Source: Nostoc sp. KVJ3
GTDB lineage: Bacteria > Cyanobacteriota > Cyanobacteriia > Cyanobacteriales > Nostocaceae
Direction of reading: 5' to 3'
Assembly (NCBI RefSeq): GCF_026127265.1
Contig: NZ_WWFG01000001.1
Coordinates: 3,461,501 to 3,525,500, forward strand
DNA: 64,000 nucleotides
Each line of letters begins with the position of its first letter. Position 1 is the stretch's first letter. Positions 55,828-64,000 of this stretch are shown one piece after another. The notes beneath the pieces were generated by a model. It saw only the letters and a program-made list of their open reading frames with translations, was not told where the DNA came from and ran no database searches. Position numbers and translations under genes: made by a program.

Positions 55828-58800
55828 ATGGCTAATACATACTACGTTTCTGGAACAGGCAACGATAAAAATAATGGCTTGAATGAGGGATCTGCATTTC
55901 GCAGCTTGGGTAGAGCGGTTTATCAGATGAAAACAGGCGACACCCTCTACGTCATGAATGGGACTTATGACAAAGGGATTACACTTTTTAACTTTAATGG
56001 CTCACCAGACAACTGGACAACAATAAAAGCCTATCCAGGAGATAAGCCTATCTTAAAATCACCGGGAGGTGGCATCAATATATTTAGCTCCTCATACGTG
56101 AGAGTTGAAGGACTTGATATAGAAGGAGATCGGGAAAATATCACTTTAGACTATGCCCTACAACAAAAGGATAACCTTAACAACATCTTGACCAATGCCA
56201 GTGGAATTAGTATAAAACCTTGGAAAAATAGTAATGGTGTTGGTGGTACTAACCCTCATCACATTGTTATCACTGGTAACACAATCAAAAACTTCCCAGG
56301 CGGAGGCATCGGGGCTAGTGATTCAGACTACATAACATTTGAAAAAAATATTGTGTCTGGAAACGCTTGGTATTCTCCTTACGGAACTCAAGGAATGGGT
56401 TTTCTCCGCAGTTTTAATTTTGATAACAACACTACTGACTACAGAATGATTATTCGAGACAACATTGTCTACGATAATCAAAGTCTAGTTCCTTGGACAG
56501 TAGCAGGCAAAATCACTGAAGGTAACGGGATTATGCTTGATACTGTACAGAAGGCTCAAGGTGATGTGCCCTATACTGGTAAGACTTTAATTGCCAATAA
56601 CATAGTTTACAATAATGGTGCCGCTGGTATTGAAGTTTTCAAAACTACAAACGTAGATGTTGTCAACAACACCCTTTATCAAAATAGTCGTGTTCTCACA
56701 AATTCTGGAGAGATTGGTGTTGCTTACTCAACAAATGCGCGTGTCTTTAATAATATCCTGTATGCGCCTGACAATCAAAATTCCAATGTCATCAAATACT
56801 CTACAAATGTAAGCTTCGATCGCAACCTTGTTTATAACTCTTCTCAATTTCAAGCTTCAGACGATCTAAAGGCCACAGGATTGCAGAATATTTTGGGTAA
56901 AGATCCGCAATTTGTTGATGCGGCCAACAAGAATTTTGCACTTAAATCTGGAAGTGCTGCGATTGATGCTGGTTCTAGTCTTTTCAATGGCATCAGTACG
57001 AATACTCCGCAGGATGGTGATGGTAATGGCACTGCATTGATAGACATTGGTGCATACGAAGCTCCCCGCAACACCATTACTACCCCAGAAATTCAAGTTC
57101 TCAATGGCACAGTTGATATTGCAGATGGTAATACTACCGCTATTAACTTTGGCGATGTTATTGCTGGTAACATCCTGACCAAAACCTTTACCATCAAGAA
57201 CACTGGTACAGCTGCACTCAACCTGAGTAATCTTAAACTTCCTGATGGATTTAGCTTGGTTGGTACTCTTCCAACCAGTGTGGCTGCCAATGCTTCCACG
57301 ACCATATCTGTGGCACTCAATACCACTACACCAGGAACTTATAGTGGCACTCTGATTTTAAGTAACAACGATAGTAATGAAAGCCCCTTTGACTTTGCTA
57401 TTAGTGGCACTGTTAAACCTGTTCCTACCCCAGAAATTCAAGTTCTCAATGGCACAGTTGACATTGCAGATGGTAATACTACCGCTATTAACTTTGGCGA
57501 TGTTATTGCTGGTAACACCCTGACCAAAACCTTTACCATCAAGAACACTGGTACAGCTGCACTCAACCTGAGTAATCTTAAACTTCCTGATGGATTTAGT
57601 TTGGTTGGTACTCTTCCAACCAGTGTGGCTGCCAATACTTCCACGACCATATCTGTGGCACTCAATACCACTACACCAGGAACTTATAGTGGCACTCTGA
57701 TTTTAAGTAACAACGATAGTAATGAAAGCCCCTTTGACTTTGCTATTAGTGGCACTGTTAAACCTGTTCCTACCCCAGAAATTCAAGTTCTCAATGGCAC
57801 AGTTGACATTGCAGATGGTAATACTACCGCTATTAACTTTGGCGATGTTATTGCTGGTAACACCCTGACCAAAACCTTTACCATCAAGAACACTGGTACA
57901 GCTGCACTCAACCTGAGTAATCTTAAACTTCCTGATGGATTTAGCTTGGTTGGTACTCTTCCAACCAGTGTGGCTGCCAATACTTCCACGACCATATCTG
58001 TGGCACTCAATACCACTACACCAGGAACTTATAGTGGCACTCTGATTTTAAGTAACAACGATAGTAATGAAAGCCCCTTTGACTTTGCTATTAGTGGTAC
58101 TGTTAAACCCAAAACTCAAGTTCTTAATGGCACAGCCGGCAATGACATCTTTACTACCCGACTAAACAATGGCAATGACATCATCACAGACTTTGGTGGT
58201 GTAGGTACTAGCTCAAATATTTCGACTGCGGCGATCGCCACAGTAGATACATTGCAATTTATTGGGACTGGCTTAACTGCGAAAAATCTGCAATTAACTC
58301 AAAATGGCAACAATTTAGAAGTCACATTTGAAAATGTGGCTAATACCAAAGTTACTCTGCAAAACTTTCAGTTAGAAAACATCGAGAACTTAGCCCCATC
58401 AACAACTAGACCTGTCATCGGTAATATCTTATTTGATGGGCAAGCTAGTCTTACGGATAGCTTTGATGTAATGAATGCTGATTTAACCCCAACTAGCGTT
58501 TTCAATAGAAACACTGTCACCTTCCTCAATGACTTGAACAATAACATTGTCGGTTTTGATGATTCTAACGATGTGATTAATGGTCAAGGGGGTAATGACA
58601 CTATCGACGGTAAAAGTGGTGACGATTTACTGCGGGGTGGTACTGGTAACGATCTTCTCATTGGTGGTAAAGGCAATGATACTCTTGTGGGTGGTATAGG
58701 TGCTGATACTTTCCTTTACAAGAGCGATGCGGCTTTTACCAGTGCTGAGATTGGTATTGATACCATAACTGACTTCAATAGCTCTCAAGGCGACAAGATT

Positions 58801-59046
58801 GCTCTAAGTAAGACCACCTTTAACACCATTACTTCTGTTGTGGGAACTGGTTTTAGTAACAGTAGTGATTTTCAAGTCACCAGTTTAGGAGCAGTTAGCA
58901 ATGCTGCGATTGTTTATGACCCTGTAACTGGGCAATTACTATACAATCAAAATGGTAGTGCTGCTGGTTTCGGCAGTGGAGGTCAATTTGCACAACTGAC
59001 TGGTGTGCCTACCCTTACTGCCTCCGACTTCATCATTCAAGCATAG
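55828..59046 (+). CDS. Secreted-type beta-helix protein with Ig-like and RTX repeats
   Basis: 1072 residues from ATG 55828 (MANTYYVSGTGNDKNNG), preceded by GGAG. Order: right-handed parallel beta-helix (about 1-410; repeated N-x-I-x-N rungs such as HHIVITGNTIKNFPGGGIG), three tandem 115-residue choice-of-anchor-D/ASH-like domains (about 419-761), a linker domain, and C-terminal RTX calcium-binding nonapeptides (GGNDTIDGKSGDD, GGTGNDLLIGGKGNDTLVGG). There is no N-terminal signal peptide, and the RTX end points to type I secretion. Function is probably surface or extracellular, for example polysaccharide binding or cleavage; catalytic residues are not identifiable. No T1SS genes are nearby. Confidence 0.88.
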   Translation: MANTYYVSGTGNDKNNGLNEGSAFRSLGRAVYQMKTGDTLYVMNGTYDKGITLFNFNGSPDNWTTIKAYPGDKPILKSPGGGINIFSSSYVRVEGLDIEGDRENITLDYALQQKDNLNNILTNASGISIKPWKNSNGVGGTNPHHIVITGNTIKNFPGGGIGASDSDYITFEKNIVSGNAWYSPYGTQGMGFLRSFNFDNNTTDYRMIIRDNIVYDNQSLVPWTVAGKITEGNGIMLDTVQKAQGDVPYTGKTLIANNIVYNNGAAGIEVFKTTNVDVVNNTLYQNSRVLTNSGEIGVAYSTNARVFNNILYAPDNQNSNVIKYSTNVSFDRNLVYNSSQFQASDDLKATGLQNILGKDPQFVDAANKNFALKSGSAAIDAGSSLFNGISTNTPQDGDGNGTALIDIGAYEAPRNTITTPEIQVLNGTVDIADGNTTAINFGDVIAGNILTKTFTIKNTGTAALNLSNLKLPDGFSLVGTLPTSVAANASTTISVALNTTTPGTYSGTLILSNNDSNESPFDFAISGTVKPVPTPEIQVLNGTVDIADGNTTAINFGDVIAGNTLTKTFTIKNTGTAALNLSNLKLPDGFSLVGTLPTSVAANTSTTISVALNTTTPGTYSGTLILSNNDSNESPFDFAISGTVKPVPTPEIQVLNGTVDIADGNTTAINFGDVIAGNTLTKTFTIKNTGTAALNLSNLKLPDGFSLVGTLPTSVAANTSTTISVALNTTTPGTYSGTLILSNNDSNESPFDFAISGTVKPKTQVLNGTAGNDIFTTRLNNGNDIITDFGGVGTSSNISTAAIATVDTLQFIGTGLTAKNLQLTQNGNNLEVTFENVANTKVTLQNFQLENIENLAPSTTRPVIGNILFDGQASLTDSFDVMNADLTPTSVFNRNTVTFLNDLNNNIVGFDDSNDVINGQGGNDTIDGKSGDDLLRGGTGNDLLIGGKGNDTLVGGIGADTFLYKSDAAFTSAEIGIDTITDFNSSQGDKIALSKTTFNTITSVVGTGFSNSSDFQVTSLGAVSNAAIVYDPVTGQLLYNQNGSAAGFGSGGQFAQLTGVPTLTASDFIIQA
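57082..58113 (+). repeat. Three nearly identical 345-bp tandem repeats
   Basis: Copies start at 57082, 57427 and 57772 (CCCCAGAAATTCAAGTTCTC), each encoding 115 residues. They differ at only a few bases, including synonymous ones. They are inside the beta-helix gene and give three equal Ig-like domains. Confidence 0.95.
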
Positions 59047-59090
59047 TTGCTTCAGGTCAACTTAAGAAGATAAACCCCAAACTTGCTGGG

Positions 59091-59121
59091 TGTAAGCGTC
59101 AATCTCTCGGTGACGCTTACA
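59091..59121 (+). terminator. Terminator-like hairpin after the beta-helix gene
   Basis: TGTAAGCGTCA (59091-59101) pairs perfectly with TGACGCTTACA (59111-59121) around a 9-nt loop. It lies 44 bp after the stop, and the sequence after it is T-rich but without a long T run. Confidence 0.6.
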
Positions 59122-59584
59122 TCCAACTATCAGTTTATTCCTATTTTCTTCTTTAGCTTTTCTTGACCAATTACTTGAACCAAAGCCAAACTGTGACCAT
59201 TTAAAAATAAAGAGATGAATGGATATAAGATAAATAACTGATAGAGATATTAAGATATTCCTTTAAGAAGTCGAAGAAAAGCTGCACCGTGCAGAAATTC
59301 TAGATCATTAATACTCATATAACTGTTGCCAAAATTATTGATATCTATAATAAATATCATAGGAGCAAGTATAAAAATTTCCCAGTACTCATTCTCGTTG
59401 TACTACTAATTAGCGCTCTTCTATTACTCTTGTCAAATAAAAATCAGAATCCTTGATTTCTAAGGCTTTGATAAATTTATGGGTAGGTTGGGTAACACGA
59501 ATGTTCAACCCAATCTTGTATCTTAGAAAGAGCGTTAGTGTGTCATAAACAAATAGTTTAGTTTTTCATATTAATAAAAGTAAA

Positions 59585-59612
59585 CGCACCTTGCCAATCA
59601 AGCTAAGGTGCG
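59585..59612 (-). terminator. Putative apcF terminator
   Basis: CGCACCTT (59585-59592) pairs with AAGGTGCG (59605-59612). On the minus strand it lies about 70 bp past the apcF stop and is followed by TTTACTTTTATT. Confidence 0.7.
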
Positions 59613-59683
59613 ATATGTGTTAAGTCCGCTTACGCCAACTTTATTTGTATAGTTCCGCGATTTTTAGTCACCAAAGCTAGATG

Positions 59684-60193
59684 CTAAATATCTATCTCGC
59701 TCAACTCGCGTGTGATGTGATCAAATGGTTCATCTACAAAAGCGGTATTAACCACACCTGCTGCTACTACTTGCTCCTTAATCAGATCCTTGAGAATCTG
59801 GATACCGCGAACTGTAGGCCCAATAGGTACACCTAGAGAATTGTAAGTTTCCCGTAGCCCTTGTAGCACTCGTTCATCCAACACATTTGTGTTTCCAGCA
59901 ACCAGCGCATAGGTGGCGTAGCGTAAATAGTAATCTAGATCGCGCAGACAAGCTGCATAACGACGAGTTGTATAAGAATTTCCACCAGGGCGAATCAATT
60001 CTGGCAGTTCTTCATATAACTTTAAACCAGCCTGCTTGACAAGTGCAGCTGCATTAGAATTGATTGCCGCCGCCGCTTGTACTCTTGCTGTACCACTATC
60101 AAAGTAAGACTTCAGGCTATCGATCGCATTCCGGTCAAAATACCGACCAGCTAAGTCATAATTCTTAATTAAACTTGTTACCGCATCGCGCAT
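59684..60193 (-). CDS. apcF: Allophycocyanin beta-18 subunit ApcF
   Basis: Phycobilisome core subunit. From ATG 60193 (MRDAVTSLIKNYDLAGRYF) it has 169 residues, the normal ApcF length, and the sequence fits ApcF better than ApcB, which starts MAQDAITSVIN. The chromophore-binding cysteine is in TRRYAACLRDLDYYLRYATYAL. ApcF is one of the low-energy-emission core components. A TTG five codons earlier lies inside the GGGAGA Shine-Dalgarno region and is rejected. It is divergent from glnA across about 360 bp. Confidence 0.93.
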   Translation of the reverse strand: MRDAVTSLIKNYDLAGRYFDRNAIDSLKSYFDSGTARVQAAAAINSNAAALVKQAGLKLYEELPELIRPGGNSYTTRRYAACLRDLDYYLRYATYALVAGNTNVLDERVLQGLRETYNSLGVPIGPTVRGIQILKDLIKEQVVAAGVVNTAFVDEPFDHITRELSEIDI

Positions 60194-60554
60194 TCTTTTT
60201 TCTCCCAATCCTTGCTATTTATGGTTTGATATTTATTTGGCTGCACTTATGCACCAGTAAATTTTTGTGCTATTTAAAATAGATTTGGCACAAAAACAAT
60301 CTATCCACTATTTAAGGATTCTATGCCAAAGTTGACCCCTATATGATGAACTTTCCAGTTTTGTACAGATGAACGCTGAAAGGTTAATATAACCTGATAA
60401 TCTAGATATCTGTAACATAAGCTACAAAATCCTCCAATGTCTACTATTTAAGATATTTCTGGTGTGTCACGGTCTGATTGAGATCAGCAGGGTTAGGATG
60501 CTTTGGAAGAAAGATTCTGGTTTACTTTAGGAAATTGGTAGAGAAGGAGTAACA
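60194..60554. other. Divergent apcF/glnA intergenic region
   Basis: 361 bp. Contains the NtcA-dependent promoter of glnA (60412-60454) and presumably the apcF promoter. Confidence 0.7.
60412..60454 (+). promoter_or_regulatory. NtcA-activated glnA promoter
   Basis: GTAACATAAGCTAC (60412-60425) fits GTAN8TAC exactly. It is followed, with 23 bp between, by the -10-like TAAGAT (60449-60454). This spacing is that of class II NtcA-activated promoters, which lack a -35 box. The glnA start is 100 bp downstream. Confidence 0.85.
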
Positions 60555-61979
60555 ATGACTACACCACAAGAACTCTTGAAGAGAATTCAAGATGAAAAAA
60601 TTCAACTGATTGATCTCAAATTCATCGATACAGTCGGGACTTGGCAGCACCTCACACTGTACCAGAACCAAATCGATGAAACTGCATTTACTGATGGCGT
60701 ACCGTTTGACGGTTCTAGCATCAGGGGTTGGAAAGCAATCAACGAATCGGACATGACGATGGTACTCGACCCCAACACAGCTTGGATCGACCCATTCATG
60801 GAAGTGCCAACGCTAAGTATAATTTGTAGTATTAAGGAACCCCGTACAGGCGAATGGTACAACCGTTGCCCACGCGTTATTGCCCAAAAAGCAGTAGATT
60901 ACCTGGTTTCCACTGGTATTGGTGATACAGTCTACTTTGGCCCTGAAGCTGAGTTCTTTATCTTTGACAGTGCTAGATTTGCTCAAACCGCTAACGAAGG
61001 CTACTACTTCTTAGATTCCGAAGAAGGTGCTTGGAATTCTGGTAAAGCGGGTACAGCTGACAAACCCAACTTAGGTTACAAACCACGCTTCAAAGAAGGT
61101 TACTTCCCAGTCGCACCGACGGATTCTTTTCAAGATATCCGTACAGAGATGCTGTTGACGATGGCAGAATTAGGTGTGCCCATTGAAAAGCATCACCACG
61201 AAGTTGCGACTGGTGGTCAGTGCGAACTAGGTTTCAAGTTTGGCAAGTTGATCGAAGCGGCTGACTGGTTGATGATTTACAAATATGTCATCAAGAACGT
61301 TGCCAAAAAACACGGCAAAACCGTCACCTTCATGCCAAAACCAATTTTTGGCGACAATGGTTCAGGAATGCACTGTCACCAGTCCATCTGGAAAGGCGGA
61401 CAACCTCTGTTCGCTGGTGATAAGTATGCTGGTTTGAGTGAAACCGCATTGTATTACATTGGCGGTCTGCTCAAACACGCACCAGCCCTGTTGGCCATTA
61501 CCAACCCCAGCACCAACTCATACAAGCGCCTAGTACCTGGTTATGAAGCACCCGTTAACTTGGCTTACTCCCAAGGAAACCGTTCTGCTTCTATCCGTAT
61601 TCCTCTATCTGGTACTAACCCCAAAGCCAAACGTTTGGAATTCCGTTGTCCAGATGCTACATCTAACCCCTACTTAGCATTTGCTGCAATGCTTTCTGCT
61701 GGTATCGATGGTATCAAAAACAAAATCCATCCTGGCGAACCCTTAGATAAGAATATCTATGAACTCTCTCCAGAAGAATTGGCAAAGGTTCCTTCAACTC
61801 CAGGTTCTTTAGAATTGGCGTTGCAAGCACTGGAAAAAGATCACGCCTTCTTGACAGAATCAGGTGTCTTCACAGAAGACTTTATCGGAAATTGGATTGA
61901 TTACAAGTTAGGTAATGAAGTCAAGCAGTTGCAACTACGTCCTCATCCCTACGAATTTTATCTCTACTACGATGCTTAA
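60555..61979 (+). CDS. glnA: Glutamine synthetase type I
   Basis: Ammonium assimilation enzyme, 474 residues. Motifs include FDGSSIRGWKAINESDM, the ATP-binding KPIFGDNGSGMHCHQSIWK, NPSTNSYKRLVPGYEAPVNL and the metal/substrate region YFGPEAEFFIFD. The sequence suits a GSI of the cyanobacterial type regulated by inactivating factors instead of adenylylation. GlnA is used by both vegetative cells and heterocysts. It is followed by a strong terminator and a convergent gifA. Confidence 0.98.
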   Translation: MTTPQELLKRIQDEKIQLIDLKFIDTVGTWQHLTLYQNQIDETAFTDGVPFDGSSIRGWKAINESDMTMVLDPNTAWIDPFMEVPTLSIICSIKEPRTGEWYNRCPRVIAQKAVDYLVSTGIGDTVYFGPEAEFFIFDSARFAQTANEGYYFLDSEEGAWNSGKAGTADKPNLGYKPRFKEGYFPVAPTDSFQDIRTEMLLTMAELGVPIEKHHHEVATGGQCELGFKFGKLIEAADWLMIYKYVIKNVAKKHGKTVTFMPKPIFGDNGSGMHCHQSIWKGGQPLFAGDKYAGLSETALYYIGGLLKHAPALLAITNPSTNSYKRLVPGYEAPVNLAYSQGNRSASIRIPLSGTNPKAKRLEFRCPDATSNPYLAFAAMLSAGIDGIKNKIHPGEPLDKNIYELSPEELAKVPSTPGSLELALQALEKDHAFLTESGVFTEDFIGNWIDYKLGNEVKQLQLRPHPYEFYLYYDA

Positions 61980-62014
61980 TTAAGTACCGTATCTAACTAA
62001 AAGTAATAAGTTTT

Positions 62015-62045
62015 GCCACCCTCTACTTTAGGGTGGCTTTTTTTT
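62015..62045 (+). terminator. glnA terminator
   Basis: GCCACCCT (62015-62022) pairs with AGGGTGGC (62030-62037) and is followed by a run of eight or more T. It lies 35 bp past the glnA stop. It may also act on gifA from the other side. Confidence 0.92.
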
Positions 62046-62101
62046 CCAGAGTTTTCAGTTGAGATATTCACTCAAAAAATCCAGCTTAAAACTCTTGGAA
62101 C

Positions 62102-62302
62102 CTAGCTCATGGAAGCATGACTGGGCCCATAAATCATCCGAGTATTAGCATCTACCTTCCCTTGAATCGGGTTCCAGTAGTGGGATGCTTCTTCAGGAAG
62201 ACCAAGTTCTTGTGCAGCCCTCATCAGTATTGATTGTTGGCGATTCTTGACTTGCTGGTGTTCACGCACCATTAATGCACGAGATTTATCTGCGATAGAC
62301 AT
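62102..62302 (-). CDS. gifA: Glutamine synthetase inactivating factor IF7 (GifA)
   Basis: Small basic protein (66 residues from ATG 62302; an ATG two codons earlier is the alternative). It matches IF7: SRALMVREHQQVKNRQQSILM, then the conserved tail region (WNPIQGKVDANTRMIYGPSHASMS) with the arginines that contact GlnA. It binds and inactivates glutamine synthetase when ammonium is abundant. The GAGAGG Shine-Dalgarno suits the inner ATG better. An NtcA site lies at the promoter. Gene order glnA-gifA, convergent, is the same as I recall for Anabaena sp. PCC 7120. Confidence 0.93.
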   Translation of the reverse strand: MSIADKSRALMVREHQQVKNRQQSILMRAAQELGLPEEASHYWNPIQGKVDANTRMIYGPSHASMS

Positions 62303-62351
62303 AATCATAGCCCTCTCTATTTGGTGAATATATAATTTTTCTCACAAGACT

Positions 62352-62382
62352 AATATAGCAAAAATTCTGTAGCATAAGCTAC
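62352..62382 (-). promoter_or_regulatory. gifA promoter with NtcA site placed for repression
   Basis: GTAGCATAAGCTAC (62369-62382) fits GTAN8TAC. Read on the minus strand it lies 11 bp upstream of TATATT (62352-62357), a -10-like box, so it covers the -35 position. Binding there would block RNA polymerase, as is known for gifA genes. Confidence 0.75.
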
Positions 62383-62502
62383 TTTTTACATAAATTTATG
62401 TTTGCTTTTGCTGACAATAGTTCAACGAAGAGGCAGGGGAAGGGGGTTCTTCGCTGGGGGAAATGACCCCAACCAAGAGCCGTGGAGCGGAGCGGAATGT
62501 GA

Positions 62503-62960
62503 TTTGAACCATATTTTGACCAAACGGACACGATACGCTTCACTCCGCACTAGAACAACATATACTTCAAAGTTATAAATGGAGTCCAAAAACGTCAAAA
62601 CTTAATTCCAGGGCGCAACGTGGGTTTTATAGTTCATTTGTACGTGTTCTTGAGCGAGAGCTTTTAAAACCAAGTATCGAGCGATCGCTTAATCACTGAA
62701 TTTTCGACTAAACATATTTTTGAACCATATCGTGGACATTTTGAATCATATTTTGACCGAAAGTTTAAAATTTTCGACTAAATTAGTGTGTCTTGCTCGG
62801 CATTTTTTACCAAGTCTGAAAATAAAACTTTTAGTCGTATTATGGTTCACATTTAAAACACGCGGACATAATTTGATTCATAAAGTTAAGTTGTTGATTG
62901 GCTCAAAAGCTTGAAATTACGTTAACTTTTGGTCACGTTATGGTTCAAAATTTGGTCATG
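62503..62960. repeat. Cluster of about six copies of a TGAACCATA-TGACC motif
   Basis: Forward copies at about 62503 (TTTGAACCATATTTTGACCA), 62720, 62740 and 62863-62885 (degenerate, GACATAATTTGATTCATAAAG); inverted copies at 62841-62850 (TATGGTTCAC) and 62934-62960 (CACGTTATGGTTCAAAATTT). TTTTCGACTAAA also occurs twice (62701, 62771). Confidence 0.6.
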
Positions 62961-63186
62961 CAGGGGGTAAAATCACACGGAACATGGGTCTGAGTCCCCC
63001 AATAAGAGTTAAGTGGTTCTCGTTCAGGTGGGGTCGAATCCCCCTTTCTGTTCCTTCTCCCTGCTCCCTGCTCCCTTGCCTCTTTTTCAATTCATGGCGC
63101 AAATACAGCATTGGGCATTGGGTATTTCTCTCAACTCTCTTGTCTCTATTCCCAATTCCCTTTTCTTTAAGTAAAATTCATCTAAA

Positions 63187-63218
63187 AAGGGCAGATACAA
63201 AATTTTGTATCTGCCCTT
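63187..63218. repeat. 32-bp perfect palindrome
   Basis: AAGGGCAGATACAAAA is followed directly by its complement, with no loop. No T run follows, so it is not a standard terminator. Confidence 0.85.
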
Positions 63219-63918
63219 GAGTGTAGAATAATTAAGTGGCTAAGATGATCTGTGCAGATCGTTCTTAATAGTTATTTCGTTGGTAGCCATCTGTGGGAAA
63301 AAAGAGCCAGGGTGCAAGAGTAGATCGTAAATAGTAATATTTGTTGCCAAGTGCAATAAACCTATACTACTTGTGCGAATCCATGTCCTAGATAAGCTCA
63401 GATGAAACAAAAGAAATTTTAGGCTTCGGCAAAGAACGCTAAACAAGTAGGGAAGAGAAGATAAATTAGTTGCCGATGTAGATAACCAGCTACTTAATAT
63501 ATCAGAAAAGCTATTGGGGAATAAAGTGAAGTTGCCTTAAGACTGTTTCTTCAACAAACAAAACGTTTGAATTAGATGTGCTTCAGATTAACTGATAGTC
63601 TAAATAACATCTATTTTTACAGCAGTTGAGGATTGAGACGCAAAGCTTCCCAGGAATATGAGCAACAGTAATGTAGCTTTTGATGAGTTGTTAATGCTGT
63701 TGATCGAGACACTTAATTTAATTTGCGTTTTGATCGCCAGAATTAAGACCAACTGATGATATACAAAGCTTGCAGTTGAAATACTAAGCGATCGCTGAAG
63801 ATTTTCGTGTGTCAACTGTATATATCTCTGCCAGAAAAGCTGTGTGAAGAATATTAGCACAACATCGTGTTTTCTGGTATTTTAGTTCCTTTGAAAAAAA
63901 AGGCATTACCTACGGTAG

Positions 63919-64000
63919 TTAAACCACAACATAGGTATTTCCGAATTTTTGCGTTACTTCTCTACGCCCACTACCGCGATGACGTGGCGCATCATCTGGA
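63919..64000 (-). CDS. patX: PatX-type protein, C-terminal end (start outside window)
   Basis: The last 82 bases read on the minus strand give PDDAPRHRGSGRREVTQKFG followed by NTYVVV and a TAA at 63919-63921. The pentapeptide RGSGR (63964-63978) is the one shared by the heterocyst inhibitors PatS and PatX, and HRGSGRR is the PatX form. PatX proteins are short, exported, and processed to a peptide that inhibits HetR. As I recall, patX also lies near glnA-gifA in Anabaena sp. PCC 7120, which supports the call. Only 26 codons are visible, so the signal peptide cannot be checked. Confidence 0.72.
   Translation of the reverse strand, partial: PDDAPRHRGSGRREVTQKFGNTYVVV

Larger units (their letters stand above)
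59047..59683. other. Intergenic region after the beta-helix gene
   Basis: 637 bp between two convergent genes. It contains one hairpin terminator for each (59091-59121 and 59585-59612). Otherwise I see no gene. Confidence 0.6.
62309..63918. other. 1.6-kb non-coding region
   Basis: No gene of convincing quality. Holds the gifA promoter, a cluster of a 17-bp motif (62503-62960), a tRNA-like but non-canonical stretch (62979-63055), C-rich heptamers (63055-63080), a 32-bp perfect palindrome (63187-63218) and an 86-codon reverse frame that I do not call. Confidence 0.6.

Noticed and set aside
57093..58016. Three identical-looking 77-codon reverse-strand frames
   Set aside because: They are antisense shadows of the 345-bp tandem repeats in the beta-helix gene and repeat only because the DNA repeats.
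62979..63055. Possible tRNA gene
   Set aside because: The ends pair and a GTCGAATCC loop exists, but there is no proper anticodon stem, the T-stem has a mismatch, and extra bases separate T-arm and acceptor. Kept only as a tRNA-like fragment.
63600..63860. 86-codon reverse-strand frame between gifA and patX
   Set aside because: No ribosome binding site, no recognisable motif, and serine/isoleucine-rich composition typical of chance frames in AT-rich DNA.

Overview
The window is chromosomal DNA of a filamentous, probably heterocyst-forming cyanobacterium of the Nostoc/Anabaena type. Evidence: photosystem II PsbU, the phycobilisome core subunit ApcF, P-II, an NtcA-controlled glnA/gifA pair, many HIP1 octamers (GCGATCGC), abundant heptameric short tandem repeats, and at the very right edge the C-terminus of a PatX-type protein carrying the heterocyst-inhibitory pentapeptide RGSGR.

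Left part (1-22.2 kb): a VKOR-thioredoxin fusion cut by the window edge, a CHASE2-PAS-GGDEF diguanylate cyclase, nadB, psbU, a DUF3120 membrane protein, uppP, a radical SAM/DUF512 protein, a GHL10 glycoside-hydrolase-like protein, a degraded PAS gene bounded by inverted dispersed repeats, a REC-EAL response regulator, a sorbosone-dehydrogenase-like lipoprotein, a cupin, a HEAT-repeat protein, a GNAT acetyltransferase expanded by in-frame heptamer repeats, two small membrane proteins and an AmpG-like permease.

Defence island (22.3-38.7 kb): a DNA phosphorothioation (Dnd) system. One strand carries dndC, a Uma2 gene, dndD, an antitoxin/MazF pair whose toxin has an in-frame stop, dndE and the Dnd-associated methyltransferase. 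Divergent from dndC are two DGQHR-motif DndB-family genes. Beyond them lie a Dnd-associated protein 4 gene, two more Uma2 genes, a second DndD-like SMC ATPase translationally coupled to a 57-residue protein, and a superfamily II helicase of the Dnd restriction type. No dndA is present, so a cysteine desulfurase encoded elsewhere presumably supplies sulfur. The dndC-dndB intergenic region contains two palindromes that could be operators.

Centre-right (38.8-54.9 kb): lexA with a good cyanobacterial SOS box, argF, tRNA-Thr(TGT), a chromosomal ParM/ParR-like pair, a DedA protein, an oxidoreductase, queC, a CorC/HlyC-type membrane protein, a tRNA with CAT anticodon, pyrE, a phosphohexomutase, rdgB, glnB and thiD. 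Right part (55-64 kb): a large secreted-type protein (beta-helix, three nearly identical 115-residue repeats, RTX repeats), apcF, glnA with an NtcA-activated promoter, convergent gifA with an NtcA site placed to repress, then a long non-coding stretch with a cluster of a roughly 17-bp motif in both orientations, and the partial patX-like gene. Several MITE-like inverted-repeat elements are scattered through the intergenic regions.
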